A DNA stretch of 64,000 nt, taken from Ciona intestinalis. Lineage: Eukaryota > Chordata > Ascidiacea > Phlebobranchia > Cionidae. Location: assembly GCF_000224145.3 (NCBI RefSeq), contig NC_020173.2, positions 1,125,273-1,189,272 of the forward strand, written 5' to 3'. Each line of letters starts with the position of its first letter. Position 1 is the first letter of the stretch. Below are positions 1 through 15,000 of the stretch, one piece after another. The notes under the pieces were generated by a model. That model did not search any database. It saw nothing but the letters and a program-made list of their open reading frames with translations, and had not been told where the DNA came from. Both the position numbers and the translations under genes were made by a program.

Positions 1-3000
1 TACCTGTAGTGCAGCTTCTGCTCGTGCCAGTGCAGGTTTTGCTGCCATAAGTTTTGCTTCTGCAATTCCTTTGTCTTTGTTAATAGCATCCACAATAGCT
101 TGGGCTTTATCTTTGACTTTCTGAACCTCTGCTTTCACCTTTTCAGCAGCCTGTGCCTTTTCAGTTACTACTTTAAGTACCTGTGATAAAACACAACTTA
201 AATAAAATCTATAGTGTTTAAGCATGAAAGTATTGAACATTATTATCAAAGTTGTGTTAACTTCTATATTTATCATTATGTTTACCTCATCAGCTTCTTG
301 TGATGCAACAGCAAGATCTTTCTCTTTGATTTGAAGTTCAGCAGACAGAGCATTCACTGATTTTTGAGCTTCCACAAGTTTGTCCAGACCTGTCTTCATC
401 CGTTGAGACAGGAGTCCAATTTCACTCAGTTTTAAACTAAATATGTGAGTAATAATATATGGCATTGTTGTCTTACTGGGTATACTAACCTGTAAATTGT
501 CTTATAACCAGTTATAAATGAGAGATAGGACTTCGGTGTGACGTGACACAATCTTCTGAAGCGTTCAAAGTATTCAACACATTTCTCCGAAACCAAATCT
601 TGCACTGAACCCATGACCTGGTACAAAACACAATTTGTGATTACAGCAAAAATATCAATGTTTGAAGTAAAGAAACATATAAATTTTAATTTACTAACTT
701 ACTTGGACCATTTTAGCTTTTGTTTCCGGTAGACACTTGATTTCATAGGATGATAGGAAATGTTGGGCAACTTGAATCAAAGCCTCTCTTGGCCATCTCA
801 GAAACCAATCCATTGTGCATCCAGAAAATAACCCTGAAATATGTGTTTTTTTACATACCAAGTTAAGAAGGGGATGGTGAATAAAAGATCAACACCATAC
901 CAGCAAATTTATTTAAAGTGATGTTAAATTATTGTATTCTGAATAATATGTGAGCCACATCTGTAAAATGTATTGTTTGCGTATCAGTACTAACTGATAC
1001 GCAAACAATACATTTTACATTTTGTATATCAGTACTAACCAGGAAATTTGAGCGACCGTGCTCTGAATTTTTCACCAACTGGTGAGAAGCAGAGGACCAC
1101 ATGCAAGTTTTCACGAACACGTGAGAGAAAATAATCGTAAAGGTTCTCAGGTGTTGGTGGTCGTTTAGGAAACTCTTTTTTCATCACTGGAATTAGTTCC
1201 ATGTTGATTTCATCTATCTCATCTCGAGCGAACAGGTTGGAAACCTAATTTAAACAGTCAATAAATATAACTGGATTACCTTCGATACTATTGTTATCGG
1301 TTTTGGGCCTTACAGCAGAGAGAATTGCATACCAACTCAATATACTAAAAGCTATTTGCAAAACCTATGAGTTGATAAAGCATTTTTGGGGTTGACAGTT
1401 TACCTCTCCTGAAGCCAACACATTGTTCATATATTCAAGGAATCCTTCATCTTTTATCTCATTGTCAGTAAATATAAAAGTTACGCCCATTCCATCTTTA
1501 CCAGCAATTTTGTACAAGACTTTTAAGTCATCCATGAGGTTGGTTACATTGTAGGTTCTGAAATAAAGTACATAGGTAAGTCTTGAGTACCATACCTCAT
1601 TAGTATTTATATGAATTTGCAACCTAGCTTGTTTACCTGCTCAGAGTAATCTGGAAAATCTTGTATCCTGCAATAAATGAAGCGAGTCTTGTAAGGGATT
1701 GTTTGCCAGAACCACCAACACCAACAAGCAGTGCATTTCCTCGTGGAGTTCGAATTATACGAGATATTCTAATCAGATGAAGTGCAGCATCCTAACATAA
1801 AACAGAAACATTGTTTGTTTGTATCTTGAAAGATGAATCGAAATTTTTTAAAGCATTGTGAATGAATGTAACTTTCTTTATCCTCGGAAAAACAACAGTA
1901 GTTGTCACGCAGGTTTAATACCTCATGCCTGCTTACGAGTTACCATGTACGTTACTTTGTGAGTGATTATAAAACCCTTCTTGTACTTTGGGAAATTTAT
2001 ATTGATTGTCACCTTGAAAAACACCAAGTCCATTTTTCCTCCTCGTACAGTTTCATTGTATTGTTCTAAGTAGCCATGAAGGCGGTCCTCAATCTCAAGA
2101 AGTGATGGAAGAAGCTCATAGATCTTTGGAGCTTCTGGTTCAAAGTCATCAGGCTCATCTCCTAATTAATAAAATAGTTTAGAACTCTATTTCTATAAAA
2201 TATACCTGATTTATCAACCTGTTAGTTCAGGTGCTTCACGCAAGAAGTCAACAAAGAGAGGTTCTTCTGGCATTAAACTTGCCACTTCTTCCCCAAGTTC
2301 TTCATTTAGCATCTGTAAGTGATATATAAAAACAGGAGTTATTCGTATGTATGTTTTAAAAGTAAAACCTAAAATGAACTAATAGAATTAACATGTTTTT
2401 AAAAAATCAAAATGTAACAGCCTTTTACAGGGTATCATTTGAACCTTTATCAACGTTTCATTGAACCAGTCTTTGTCAGGTTGATTGGTAAATCGATCAG
2501 ATATGACACGCTCGCATTCATGCTTCCACAGTCCCAAGATGGTTGCAATATCTTTCCCAACTTCAGACTCAACAATCAGGATACCCTGTTATATATATGA
2601 GTTATTTCATACCAGTCTTTTAGTGGTTTTATAAAGGCTAATTTAACCTACCTGCCAAATTCTGCTAAGATCACGCAAGTTAAAAATATAGTGAAACTTT
2701 GCTGGTGTGGGCAACATCTTTACTTTAGTCTTCTGCCACAGGCTTCTGGTCAGTGGTACAAGTTTTTCAATGATGTCAATCACCTGTTACAAGTATAAGT
2801 TAGATATAGTGTATGATTCGCAAACTAAAGGTTCCATACTGGCTGTGTGAATTTCCGTTCTTTGCAGAAGTAGCCAAGAGCAATGGTGGAGAATATCTTA
2901 TCAATTGAACTGTTGGATGGCAGAGTGCAGTTGAAAATGCAGAACTGTCTCTTTAGTCGCTGAGGAATGTCATTCCTACCTCCACCAGGGTGAATCATGG

Positions 3001-6000
3001 CTGACACAAGTTGAATGTCAGCAATGTTGGTGAAGTCACCTGAAGAAACAATATAAGGCCATCATGTAATAAATATAAACTTTAATTCAGTATCGACATT
3101 TAAATTATCTGCCATACCTGGTTTATCAAGGCTGTAAAATCCTTTGTTTTCCAACAATTGTCGAACAATTTCATTTGTGATCTATCAAAACAGTCACTTT
3201 TTAACATAAGCCAATTCAAAACTACATAGCATTCTATGACCCTTACCTGGTCACCCCATTCATTGATGGTGGGCATGTTTATGTCATCCACAAACACAGT
3301 CATTTTCTTTCCTGCTGGTGGACCATAAGTTGTTCCTACTCTCTTGTCCACATAGCTTTCAATGGTTCTCTATTTTATAATATTTAATAAAATGTAAACC
3401 ATGCTTTAGGCTACCATGCACAATGTAAATAATCTTTTACCGGCTCATCTGGTATAAAAAAACTTAGTGTATTTCCAGGGAATGAGTTCCCTGGTAAAGT
3501 TTTGCTATATTGCAGGCGAAACTTCTGTAATACACTACTTTTTTCATGAGATGAGCCGTAAAAGATCATTTATGGTATTATACCTGGAACATGTTAGGTG
3601 TGGTGGCACTGCTGAAGTTCAGTGCTTTGTTCAGATGAACCTCTGGGTCTGCTTTGCTTGCATAACCCTTAATCATCACTGTTTTTGCTGTTCCTTGTTC
3701 ACCAATCAGTAGCACCGATTTTTCCTGTAATAAGCAGGATATAAGCATTCTAAAATCTCAAGTTGAACATTTAAAAAAAAGCTATACAAAATTGTTTACA
3801 CTTGCCTGTTTCATAATTGTTTCAAGCAAGAAATCTGTTCTGATATTGTCAACATTTGGTACAAGTATTGAAGCATATGCTGGGATACTGTCTTTAGGAT
3901 ATTCGTATACTTCAACCCTAAACACGCAAGTAATCATTAATCAAAAAAACTACTATAGCTGTTTGTGTTCTTACTTTGTTCTCCAGTGCTCCCATGATCC
4001 TTTGCTAGAAACATAATACTCAAAGATGGTCTCATCACCTTGCGTTGGTGGTAGATTAAGTTTTGACTCGTGGGATCGTAGAAACCCTTCCATTTTCTCT
4101 CTGCACAGTTGCAATTGTTAATATACTGTGACCAAAAGTGCACTAGTTTGATTCACCTGTTATCCAGTTCCAATAATGCACCAAGTGACCACATCAAGGA
4201 GAAAATAAAGTTCCGGCTTAGAAGCTCCTTGTTTAAACCTTTGCCTCCATCTTCATGACTTGGCAGAAGACCTTATATAAACGGAACTTGCAATAATTGA
4301 AATTAAATTATGTTCATTACTTTACCTTGAAGAAGGTCAATAGATTGGCGAATGTACATACATTCTAAGATGTCCATCTTTACAACAAGTTTGGTTGTAA
4401 CAAAGTTGTACAGATCCTAAAAATTTAAATTTCAGTTTTATTACTGCTGCATTGAACATAAGGCATGGTTACTTACTTGAAACACGCTGTCAAATAATTG
4501 CCATAGTATGTCTGACTGCTGTTGTGGCAGAGTTTTTAGCCATCCTTGACATACTGGGCGCCAATCAAGAGCAGAAGATGACATGAACACCATACCTGAA
4601 TAACAATGTGTGATAGGTCAAAACCACAACAAAGATACAAAACTGCATTACCATTTCTGGACACTGTAGCAGGGGAAGCGTTGTCAACATTATGAGGCTC
4701 GAAAATGATCTTACAGTTCGGGGCCATTGGAATTCGATCACCGTTTGCTAAAGTAAGTGTCTTGTTATCATCCAACACAGAGTTTAGGTTTTCAATCCAC
4801 AACGTATCGACTGGCCCATCCAGAACTAACCAGATATGCTCTCCCTGTAAATTAAACACATTATTTGGTATGTGTTTCAAAACTTGAATTGCAATGTTTC
4901 GTATAATAACAATCTCCTACTTTCTTGGCCTTGTGTGATCTTCTCCACAAAGTGGAGAATATTCCATCTGTCCAATCATTTGTTGAAACATCAAGTGTAC
5001 CAAACATCTGGGGTGCAGTGATTGCTTTAGGGTTCATTCTCATCTCCCTAGAAATAATAATATGAAAACAAATTTCTGTATACACAACAGTTTAATAGCA
5101 AAGACTTACCGGTGTGGTTCACCACAGTCGGTAAGAGCTTTCATGAGGGTGTAGATGCATTTGGTTTTTCCTGCACCGCTTGGACCAAGCACCATCATTC
5201 CATGTCTTACACGTTGTGTCTCGAACAACTGGATGATTTTGAGAATCCAGGACGGATGGAAAACTAAGCCAGCTTCGTTTACCTGTGATGCACTTACAGT
5301 GTCAGTATTACTGATCAACATATTTAAATTACACTTTAAGGGACACTTAAAAAAGGAAGTTCGAGTTCTATAAATGCCCTTTTATGTAGCTAGTATAGAC
5401 ATACCTGCTTCTCAATTGCAGCTTCAAGCTGTGGATATCCTGCTTTATCGAGCTGGATACCTGGGAAGAGATCATTGATAAGGGAGAGGAACAAAGGTTC
5501 ATCTTCATCCACAAGTTTTGAGAGGTTCATATCACGGAGTCCTCGCATCACGATCATTGATTCTGGATCATTCGGATTTTCTCGTTTTACGGCGCCAAGC
5601 GTTCGTAGCACAGATAAGATGTTGCGGAGACCAAAATCGTAATGAACCTACAATAAAAGTATAGGCATCTTATTACAATACAAAGTAATACCTTTGTTTG
5701 GTGTAAGGTGGCCAACTTTTACTAAACGGCATTTTTAGAAAATTTTTATCTCATTCATAAAAGAAGCATTTAAGAATGAACCGGAACATAAATAATTGTC
5801 ATACTTGTTTTGAGAGTTGTTCTTCACACAGCTTATACAAGGTGTAAAACTTCTTAGCAAGCATGATGTTTTCAAGGAAGCCACAAGCTGCGAGTTTGAC
5901 ACGAATGATAATAGCCCGATCTGGCACCATCATTGCCACAGTACGGAAGTTAATCTTCAGATTCTCTGGCAACTCTTGTCGGCCAGCATAACCTGGGTTC

Positions 6001-9000
6001 TACAAAATTAAGTTATTTAAGTCTCGCTTAACGTTTTATACAAAGAAGTATTTCTACCATTGTAAGGAAAATTCCGAACTCCCTGTCCATTGAAACCACA
6101 TCGCCGTCACTGAATATGAATTCAGATTTCTTCATTTTCTTGCAGTGCAAAACAATTGCAATCTGCTGTGCAGCTACAGAGAGTACAGGAAGCTCAATTC
6201 TGTTGAACTCATCAAAACAACCCCAGGAACCAGATTGTGCAAGACCTAAAGAATATCAATGTGTTATGTATACTTTGCTGTAAAATATTGTTGGTCTACT
6301 AATAAATGTTTTGATAACTGTGCTAGATAGCTAAATTACCTTTATAGATCCTTCCAAGACCTCTGTAGTCCATTTGATCTGAGCAGTTAAACACCACGAC
6401 ATACTTTGCAAGACATTTGCCCATATCCTTCACTGTTTCTGTTTTACCAGTACCAGCGGGGCCAGCTGGTGATCCCCCTAAGTTCATGCCCAACGCTTGT
6501 GCTAGTGTGATGTAACATCTAAAAATATATGTAATATTTAGGTTAGCAAAGATTTAGTCTGTTCAAGTCAAAGAATTGTTTTTGTACCTGTCTGTAAGAG
6601 GTGTTATGACCAACCGTTCATTGCAACCTGTGTATTCATTGCAATACACAAAGTTCACATCAGTAATGGAGATTTGACATTTATCTGAATCTTCAATGTA
6701 GTAGAACCTTGACTGTTTCAACCACTCAAAGTCGGTTGGTGACTTAATGTGCATTTTGACCTAAAATAAGCATTACAGGTTGCTTAACTGAAACTATTAT
6801 GCATCTTGTAAAATTAGGTTGAAAATAAAATTAATTGTAAGTTTTAAATTACCATATCATCAAAGATGTCTCTTTGGTGAACATGAATTGTAATGAGCGT
6901 TTCATATTTGATTCTTTCATATGAAGTCAGGTCCAATGTGGTTTGGTCGATAAGTTCTTTCAGGATGTCCATGAACCTTTGGTTTGCATTTTGCATTGCC
7001 TGTCAAGGTTGAATGAGGCTTTAACTACCATCCCATTTACTTCAACTTTAAGAAGTGGTTTAAACATCTAACTTTATGCATACCTTTTTATCTGACTTAG
7101 CTATTGTCAATGCATCTTCAGAATCTCTTGTCCAAAGCATTTGCAGTCCCAGGATTCCAATCTGTGCTGGAAATACATTCTCAAAGTCAATAACTTGAAA
7201 TCCAGATTCATTAATTGCGGATGCAGCTTTCCTCACAACTGAGTGGACACTGTTGCGAATCCCATCAAGCAATGTACCAAGCCAGATCTCCACATTGCCC
7301 TGGATTTGTGTATTAGGTAAAAGCAGTATTAGGAAAAACATAGAACATTATTTTGCTTGTATTAAATAACCGAAAATTTTACTGTATATTAATTTATGTA
7401 ATATCGTGTGTATCAAGAACAGTAGTGGATTCATGTGTTACCTGTGCCAACACAGGCTCTGCCAACTCCATGACTTCTGTTTCTTGTGAAACCATCTTCA
7501 GGATTTGGTCGTAATTCTTCTCATGAAACTCCACCCGATATACGTTGTCAAACAAGCCAAGTAAATGGGCCTGTGTGGTATAAATGGCATGAATTTATTG
7601 GACTTTTGTAGTGTTCTGTAGGAAAATCTTACTATGAACTAAAAGTATAAAATTTGTGCAAACATTTTCATTTACCCATGTTAAATTTCTGGCGTAAATT
7701 GTCAACATACCACGAAAAGTAATATATACTTACTTGGATAGTGTGGGAGTCACTTGCTTGACCCAAAATCTCAAGTAGAGCAGGATCAGAAACAAAAAAG
7801 AATCTATTGAAAAAGCATATGTAATATATATATATACATATAGATTATTTCTTACAATCTGTGTAGTGTGGCATATTATACCTTGGAAAGATTAGACGTT
7901 TTTTCTCCAAGTACCCTGTCAATGACTTCTGGCACATTTCTAGTTGTTCCAATATGTGGGGAAGTAACTGTGCAAGTGTGTCATCACCCATGCAACACTG
8001 CACCACATTTGGTGTCTCATGAGCTCTTTGCATGATCTTTAACCAAGACTTGTCGATGTTGGCGAACCGTTTTGCTTCCTAAATGTGAAAACTCATTTAC
8101 TATAAGAAGTAAACTAATTTAAATGAAGAAAAAAAGTACATAGGTTATATTATTTATTAAACATAAGTGCTTACTGTAACAGCTTTTTGTCATTAAATTC
8201 AAAACTAAAAATATTTTCCAATTTAAATATAAAAGTGATGGCCACAACTAACACTTACTGGTAATGGTACACATTATAGTTTCCCCCTACCTGTGGTAAT
8301 TGTTTAGCAATGTCCCCACCCACAAATACAGCTTCGAGGTAGACCCACAAGTTCTGTACAATCAACCAGTTCTCAATAATTTCTGTTGTACCAGATAACT
8401 TATGAACCCACTGCTGAATGCTGGGCTTGAATGGAGCATTATACCTTGGGAAAAAATTAAAATAAAATTACTTAACGCACAAAACATTTATTCGAAATAG
8501 AATACAGGAAATGATGATGTATTAGCAACCAATTTTTGGTATCAATTTTAAATATCTAAGTATTAGTGATAGCAAGAAATATTCAATTTACTAATAATTT
8601 TGAGGCTAATAATAAACAGTAGTTACCTGTTGCTCATGAGGGATCCAAGCACCATTAAGCTGTCCTCCATAAGTGCCACAATATCATTAATATCGGATCC
8701 TTTAAGAAGAAGTTCACCTCGAGCTTTGAACTGACTGAAAGTGAACACCTGTACACTCCATTCATTTATAACTTGTTTCAATTTAGCTTCAATGTCCCTC
8801 TCTTTTACTGCACTGATGCAGATATCCTGTAGCATATAATTTTATATATATCTACTATTATTGTGTAAAGTAACATTATATGCATTACTTCAATATCTTC
8901 TTTATTTTCCAGCAATGGAGCCTCCATGATATTACGTAGCAAGAAGTTTTCATTTTCCACATCAAAAGTGCAAGCTGTGATCTTTTCTATCCTCTCCCAG

Positions 9001-12000
9001 TGTCGAGGCATCATAGCCTGGATTTTTTATAGGTAATTAACTATTACATTATACATATCAAGATATTAATATAAGTGAAAATAGATTCATGTATTTAGTT
9101 TTTTATTTATATATACTACACTTGCATAATGCGAGACATAATATTAACCTTGTCTGACATCATTTCAAGCAAGGGGCAACATTCGCTGAAGTTGTCAATC
9201 TTGGCTTTTAGATCCAGAAATGCCTGCCATTCTTTTAAAGCTTTTGGTAGTTTACGGCACCTATAAAAGAAAAAGTTGATCAAATTAAACTGTTTGTTAC
9301 ACTAATTCACTTACTACAGATAACCATTACTTTGTAGGGATTCAAATATGTTAACTGGTGTCAGACTTACTTGTTTTGAAACTCTAGAAGTTCAGAGTTG
9401 ATTTTGTCAATGTCCAGTTCCGCCCACAGTATGTCATAGTAGCTATTGACATTTTCAATAACCATGTTGTAGAGGTTGTAGAGTTTCTGTAGCAGTGAGA
9501 GCTCTCGCTTGATTCTTTGTAGATCATTGTATTCTGCACAAAAATAACATAGTTAGACATGAACTATTACTACTTTTAACACACCCATTTGAAAGACTGT
9601 TTGGTTTTTATAAAGTCTATTGAGCTAATAATATTTAAGATCAATCAAAACAATTAACCTGTAACACTGAGTCCAAATAGTTCTTCCCCTCCTGAATAAG
9701 TTGTGTATTTTCGCCACAACTCATCAAAACGTGTCTGGAATATTTGCAACCTGTCGCTGGCTTCGCGTGGTGCAAGTCCTTGTATGTTAGGGCCTCTGTT
9801 GGTTTTATACAAAATTTATAATTTGTGTAAAGTAGATTAATTCTCTGTCAAGCCAACACTGAACAACTAACAATTACAACTAAATCTCTCTAGCCCCAAA
9901 ACCCTGCTAACAATAACTCCCTCCTTTATATTGATGTTGGGTTTAAATTGTCGGGGTAGCAGTAGATTAATTGAATCAAAAATGTACTTACTTGACATCA
10001 TAGTCTCTGTAAAACACATCCACATCTGCTTGAAACTTTTCCACTCCAGACAACAGTGCTGCCTTAAAACCAGGTTGCACTTCAAGTAGTGTGTTTTGCA
10101 CTTGATTTACCTGCATAGAACATTAAACACATTCAATAAACTGCCTATATATGCACATAATTGCATAAGAAAACCACACTTCACCTGGGCCATAAGATTC
10201 CGCCATTGATAAGCCAACCCATCCACTCTTTCTGAGTTTCCATCATCAAAGTAGAGTTCAAACCTGTTCAATAAAGCATAACTTTCTTCAATTGGCCCGA
10301 TAGTCATATCAATTCGAATCTGTGCTTCTCTGATGTCTTTCAAAGAGCTCATTGCCGTTCGTACATCATCCAGGTCATTAATAGGGCGACTGTTAAACAA
10401 AGAAAACAGTTAGGTATGTTACAATGGCTTACACATAGCTCGCATCAAAATATTTATTTGCTAAGTTTTAAACTATCACCTTAGAATCTTGGTCAAGTTG
10501 TCTGTGAAAGCCATTATGCCATCCATGCCTGCACCAGCCTTCTTGTTAAGAGCAGCACCAAATGCACGCTTCCATGCTTTGCATTCCTCCACCAATGCAA
10601 GCCTCATTTGGTCAGTTTCAAAAGTCACTGCACCAACTCTATAGCTGAGTGGAATGTCTTCAACCATGGCTTCCATCTTGGCATAATATCTATCAAAACA
10701 TTTGAACCATTACTACAAGGTTTCTTACTCTTTAACATAGTTGCTTAGTGTAAAATTTTACTCAGTCTGGTGTAAAGTTGGTCATTTTACTGTATATTTT
10801 ACGCCGTTAAGTTGTCTTCCCTGAGTACAATAGTTATGCTGATCAAAACTTTTGCTATGTTTGAATGGTATAAATCGTGTCTGGTGTTGTCATTTTAATT
10901 TGTATGATGTATCACTAAACTAAACCTACAAATACAGCATCCTCAGTTCGGTCCCTATGTCTTTGTAGGACTTGTTACATAATGCCAATACCTGATCTGA
11001 CTTTCATACTCTGTCATCACTGGTTCATCTTCCTCAAATTCCTTCACACGATCATGTGGATCTTGTGACCACAGTTCTTTGAACATGGAGAAGGTTTCCA
11101 AAACCTGCAAATGTTTTGGAACATTTTAATAAAAACGGTTACAAACTGTTGGAAAATAAGATTTACCGAGTCAGATTCTGTCTTCAGTGATGTTATTGTG
11201 GAATGGAGAGGACCAGACACTTTTACCACATCCTTATGCTCTCTGTCATTAAATTTTATGTCAGATGTTATTTTATACAACAATATGTATCCTCATAATA
11301 AACAACTCACGTGACTTGTAAGTAGAGTGGCATTTGTGGTTGTGTCTTTGTCATTTTAGGATCATCTCCCACCTTCTTTGCTGCTTCTGCTTCAAGTTTC
11401 TGTTGTTGCTTCTGCATTTCTGCATGCTTCCATAGTGGAATATCCTTTGCTGCCTTCAGGATAATTTCAATCGCCTTGTTTAGGGATGTCTGCAAAAGGT
11501 ATATGTCAGTAACCATGCAGTTCCTAGGAGCCAACCCTACTAAATCATAGGTCACATACCTTGCCTTAACACCTCACCAAAAGAATTCATGCAGTTAGAC
11601 AAGGTAGCCCGATCACTAGAAGAAAATTACCTGAATTTCATCCAAACTTGGTCGCATCACAACAGCAGGAATAGATAGGATGATGTTGGATTTGAAAAGA
11701 GGAATCTTTTCTTCATCTATTTTCCCACCTCCAGGAAGTTGGTATTTGTTTGAGGATTGTTGAAGACGCCGCTTTATGGTATCCAAAGTCAGTCGTGTAC
11801 ATTTAACCTAAAAATGTTCCATGATTGTAATCAATGAAAGTTTTGTGTAATAGTAAATTAGGAATACTAGAAGTCAGTTACTTACCAGAGCATCTGTATT
11901 CTTTTGGCAAACAGCACCCATCACACCATGGTACCATGTAGGATAGTTCTCAGTTTTACCTTGGGCATCCAGCACAGCCATTTCATCAGCTGTTAAAGTC

Positions 12001-15000
12001 TCTTCGAAGATCTAAATGCAAACAACAAGTTAGTGAATAAGAAGACTAAGGCCACATATTTTTTCTTACCCTGATTATTTCAAACACTGCAAGTTCCACG
12101 TTCTGACTTTCCTGACAAAGACACCTCGCAGCTATTTGCACAGTGTGTTCAGTTCTTTCAATAAATTCCTCTGGAGAAACTGCCTCATATTCCGGAAGAT
12201 CACAAAGTGCACTCATTCCCATGTCTTCAGTTGTCACCTCTATCCTACATTCTAAGATATCTACAATCTGGGGAGAAATTATTGTTTTTATTTAAAATGC
12301 AAACCCAATGATCTCACGATCAAGATCATTAAATAGATTTTTGTACCTTTTTATTGAACATTTTCAACTTTTCAAGAGCATTGCTAACATCCTCAATGAA
12401 GTTTTCAAAATTCATGGACGCCCAATTGAGGAGAGTAAGACCTGGTATAATGGCATCTTCTACTCGGCTCACCAATGGCTTCATGCACTGCTGCATGATC
12501 AATGGTATGTTCTGCTTCGTCTTTTCAAAATCATCTATTAAGTCTTGCAGTTTCCGCTGTGGATAAAATAAACTGCATTAAACATAATTAATACGGAATA
12601 GGCTACACTATATGTACCATTGGTAACCCATACAACTCAGTTTCACATTTCATTTTAATGTCAAGATTTAAAATCTAATTCAATGTATCCATATATTGAA
12701 TTCATTATCAAGATTTTAAACAGGATTGCATAAGAGCTGACCTGGTTCTGCCTCAGTTTCTCTTCCTTAAGACACAAGGTATAAACAGCTTCAGGAATAT
12801 CAAGACCAATCTTTCTTAGATGTTTTGCTTCACAAAAGATTTCAAAAACAGAAGGATCAAGATTCACCAAGAAGTCTTTTGTTTCCGGATGTCTCACAAG
12901 CAAGGATGATTGAAGATTTGTCTTTGCCATTTCAGTTGCTTTGCACCTTATGTCAAAACACCAGTAAAGAAATATTTATCTTGCCAGACATTTAAACCAT
13001 GTGCATGTAACCAACAAAGGGCACTTATTACAATATTAAAGTATAGCATATGCAATATCCTGCCTTACCAAGCTTTATGATACAGAAGTTCAAACTCGAG
13101 CAAAACTGCAGCCATTTTGTTAAAGTTCTTCACAACTCGTTTTCCTTCTGGAGTAGCAAGTACTTCAGGCTGTTTTTTTAAGAACTCCATTGGTACTTCT
13201 ATTCTCCTATATATTAGTGCACCAAAAGTTGAATTCAATATTCCCTGTATACTTCTATATACCAACCCACCTATACATCTGGCGAGCCCATGTAATTTTT
13301 CCTGATATTGGTGGAGTGTTCCTGGGAATTGGAGGATCTGTCTTCATTTTTTGATAGGCCTTTTTCACACTTTCCATGTCTCGTGCATAGCGGGACAGCA
13401 GTGTCATATACTTTTCATGTGTGTCCAACTTTGCTCCTGTTATGTTTTGGAACTTCTCCAAAAGACCTTAAAATAACAAAAACGTAATTAGAACCCCTTA
13501 TATTATCTACACCAACCAAGCAACTTACTTAACATGTATTCAGTAGTAAGAGGTTTAGAAAACCAAGTGTCCAAGAAATCTTGTAATGTTTGCTGCAAAT
13601 TGTCAATCTGCATTCTAAATTCATTGTAATCAACCTCAAACTCAGCCTTTCTGTGGTCCAACACATCATATTTCTTCTTCTCTGTGTTTGTTACAATGTT
13701 CTGGTACCTGTAGATATAAGTTGTTTATATATGCCTAACAGGTAGTGGTAAGTGGTCAAACAGTTAGCATACTTAAGTGCAATTGAATCAATGCCTTCAA
13801 TTTTAACTGTGTGGATCTGAGAGAACTGGTGCATGGTGGAAAACATTTCCGACAATTTGTCAAGTCTTCTGCAGAATGTGTCAAACTTTCCAAAGATGTA
13901 GTTTTCACTGAATTCAAATTGTCGTTCTTTAGGATTTTCCTATAAAAAATTCGATTAAGAACAAATTTGTTACAAATAGCTAATCAAAGAAAAACATTTT
14001 TATGAATTATTACCCTTAGTTTTTCTTTTATTTTGTGGAAAGCTCTTTGATATTCTCTGTTCAACATTCTACAGTCTTCCATCTTGCCCAAGATTGTTAC
14101 TCTGTCCTGATCCCATATTTTTACAGCTCCCTCATTGATATAATGCTTGCATGTTGTGATCATTTGGTTCGTCACCTGCAGTAAAAAACTTTTGATGCTT
14201 CGAAAATAGATTATCTTTTAAAGCTAGAAACACTAGCACCACTCACGTGATGCAGTTCAGAAAAATGTGCTTCATTTACCACTGATGTTGCACATAGTGG
14301 ACAGTGCAGTAGAATCAGACTATATTTTATACCTTTACAAACAAAGAAGTCATTCTCTCAGAGGTATTGTAGTACTGAGATATGCTGTGTATCATGCGAA
14401 TGCTGTTCATTAGACTTGGTATGATTTCCACCATATTTCGAGGGTTGCATTTGCTCAATGGTCCAAAGTACTTGTCCAGTGTATACAAATACTTGACGTT
14501 GTCTTTAGCTTCATTTGCTGCATCAGTTATTCTGCTGTCCAGAACAACCCAGTGACGAATGATTCGAGATTTTGCAGCGTGCAAAATTCCAACAACTGTT
14601 TTAACCTTGAAAACAATAAATATCAAATGTAACTAAAGGAATATTTTAAAAGTTTTAAAGTAGCCTACTCAATATTTCAGATGTTTTTAAAGCATTGTTA
14701 ACTACGTATCACTGTAATAATGTAAATACTAAGTTACACACCCTTGGGGTCTTAATTTCATCAAGTAATGCATTAAATTTAGACATTCTTTGCCTCCAGT
14801 GTTCAAGTTCTGCTGCTGGACCGATGTCATCTGCCTCTTTTCTCATTTGTTCACTCTCTGTAAGCACCTGTGAACAAAACACTTATCGTCAACAACAAAA
14901 CTAAGAACATATATTTTTTGTGATGAATTGGGGTAACCTGTGTTTAATATTAAACTGTTGGTTGTAACATTTAATGCATACTATGACAGAAGCATTGTTC

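Larger units (their letters stand above)
640..2170 (-). other. Dynein AAA4
   Basis: The P-loop [18 protein letters not shown] is at about 1681-1735, and the Walker B region [20 protein letters not shown] at about 1425-1490. [19 protein letters not shown] follows at about 1050-1130, then [19 protein letters not shown] at about 775-833. Confidence 0.9.
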
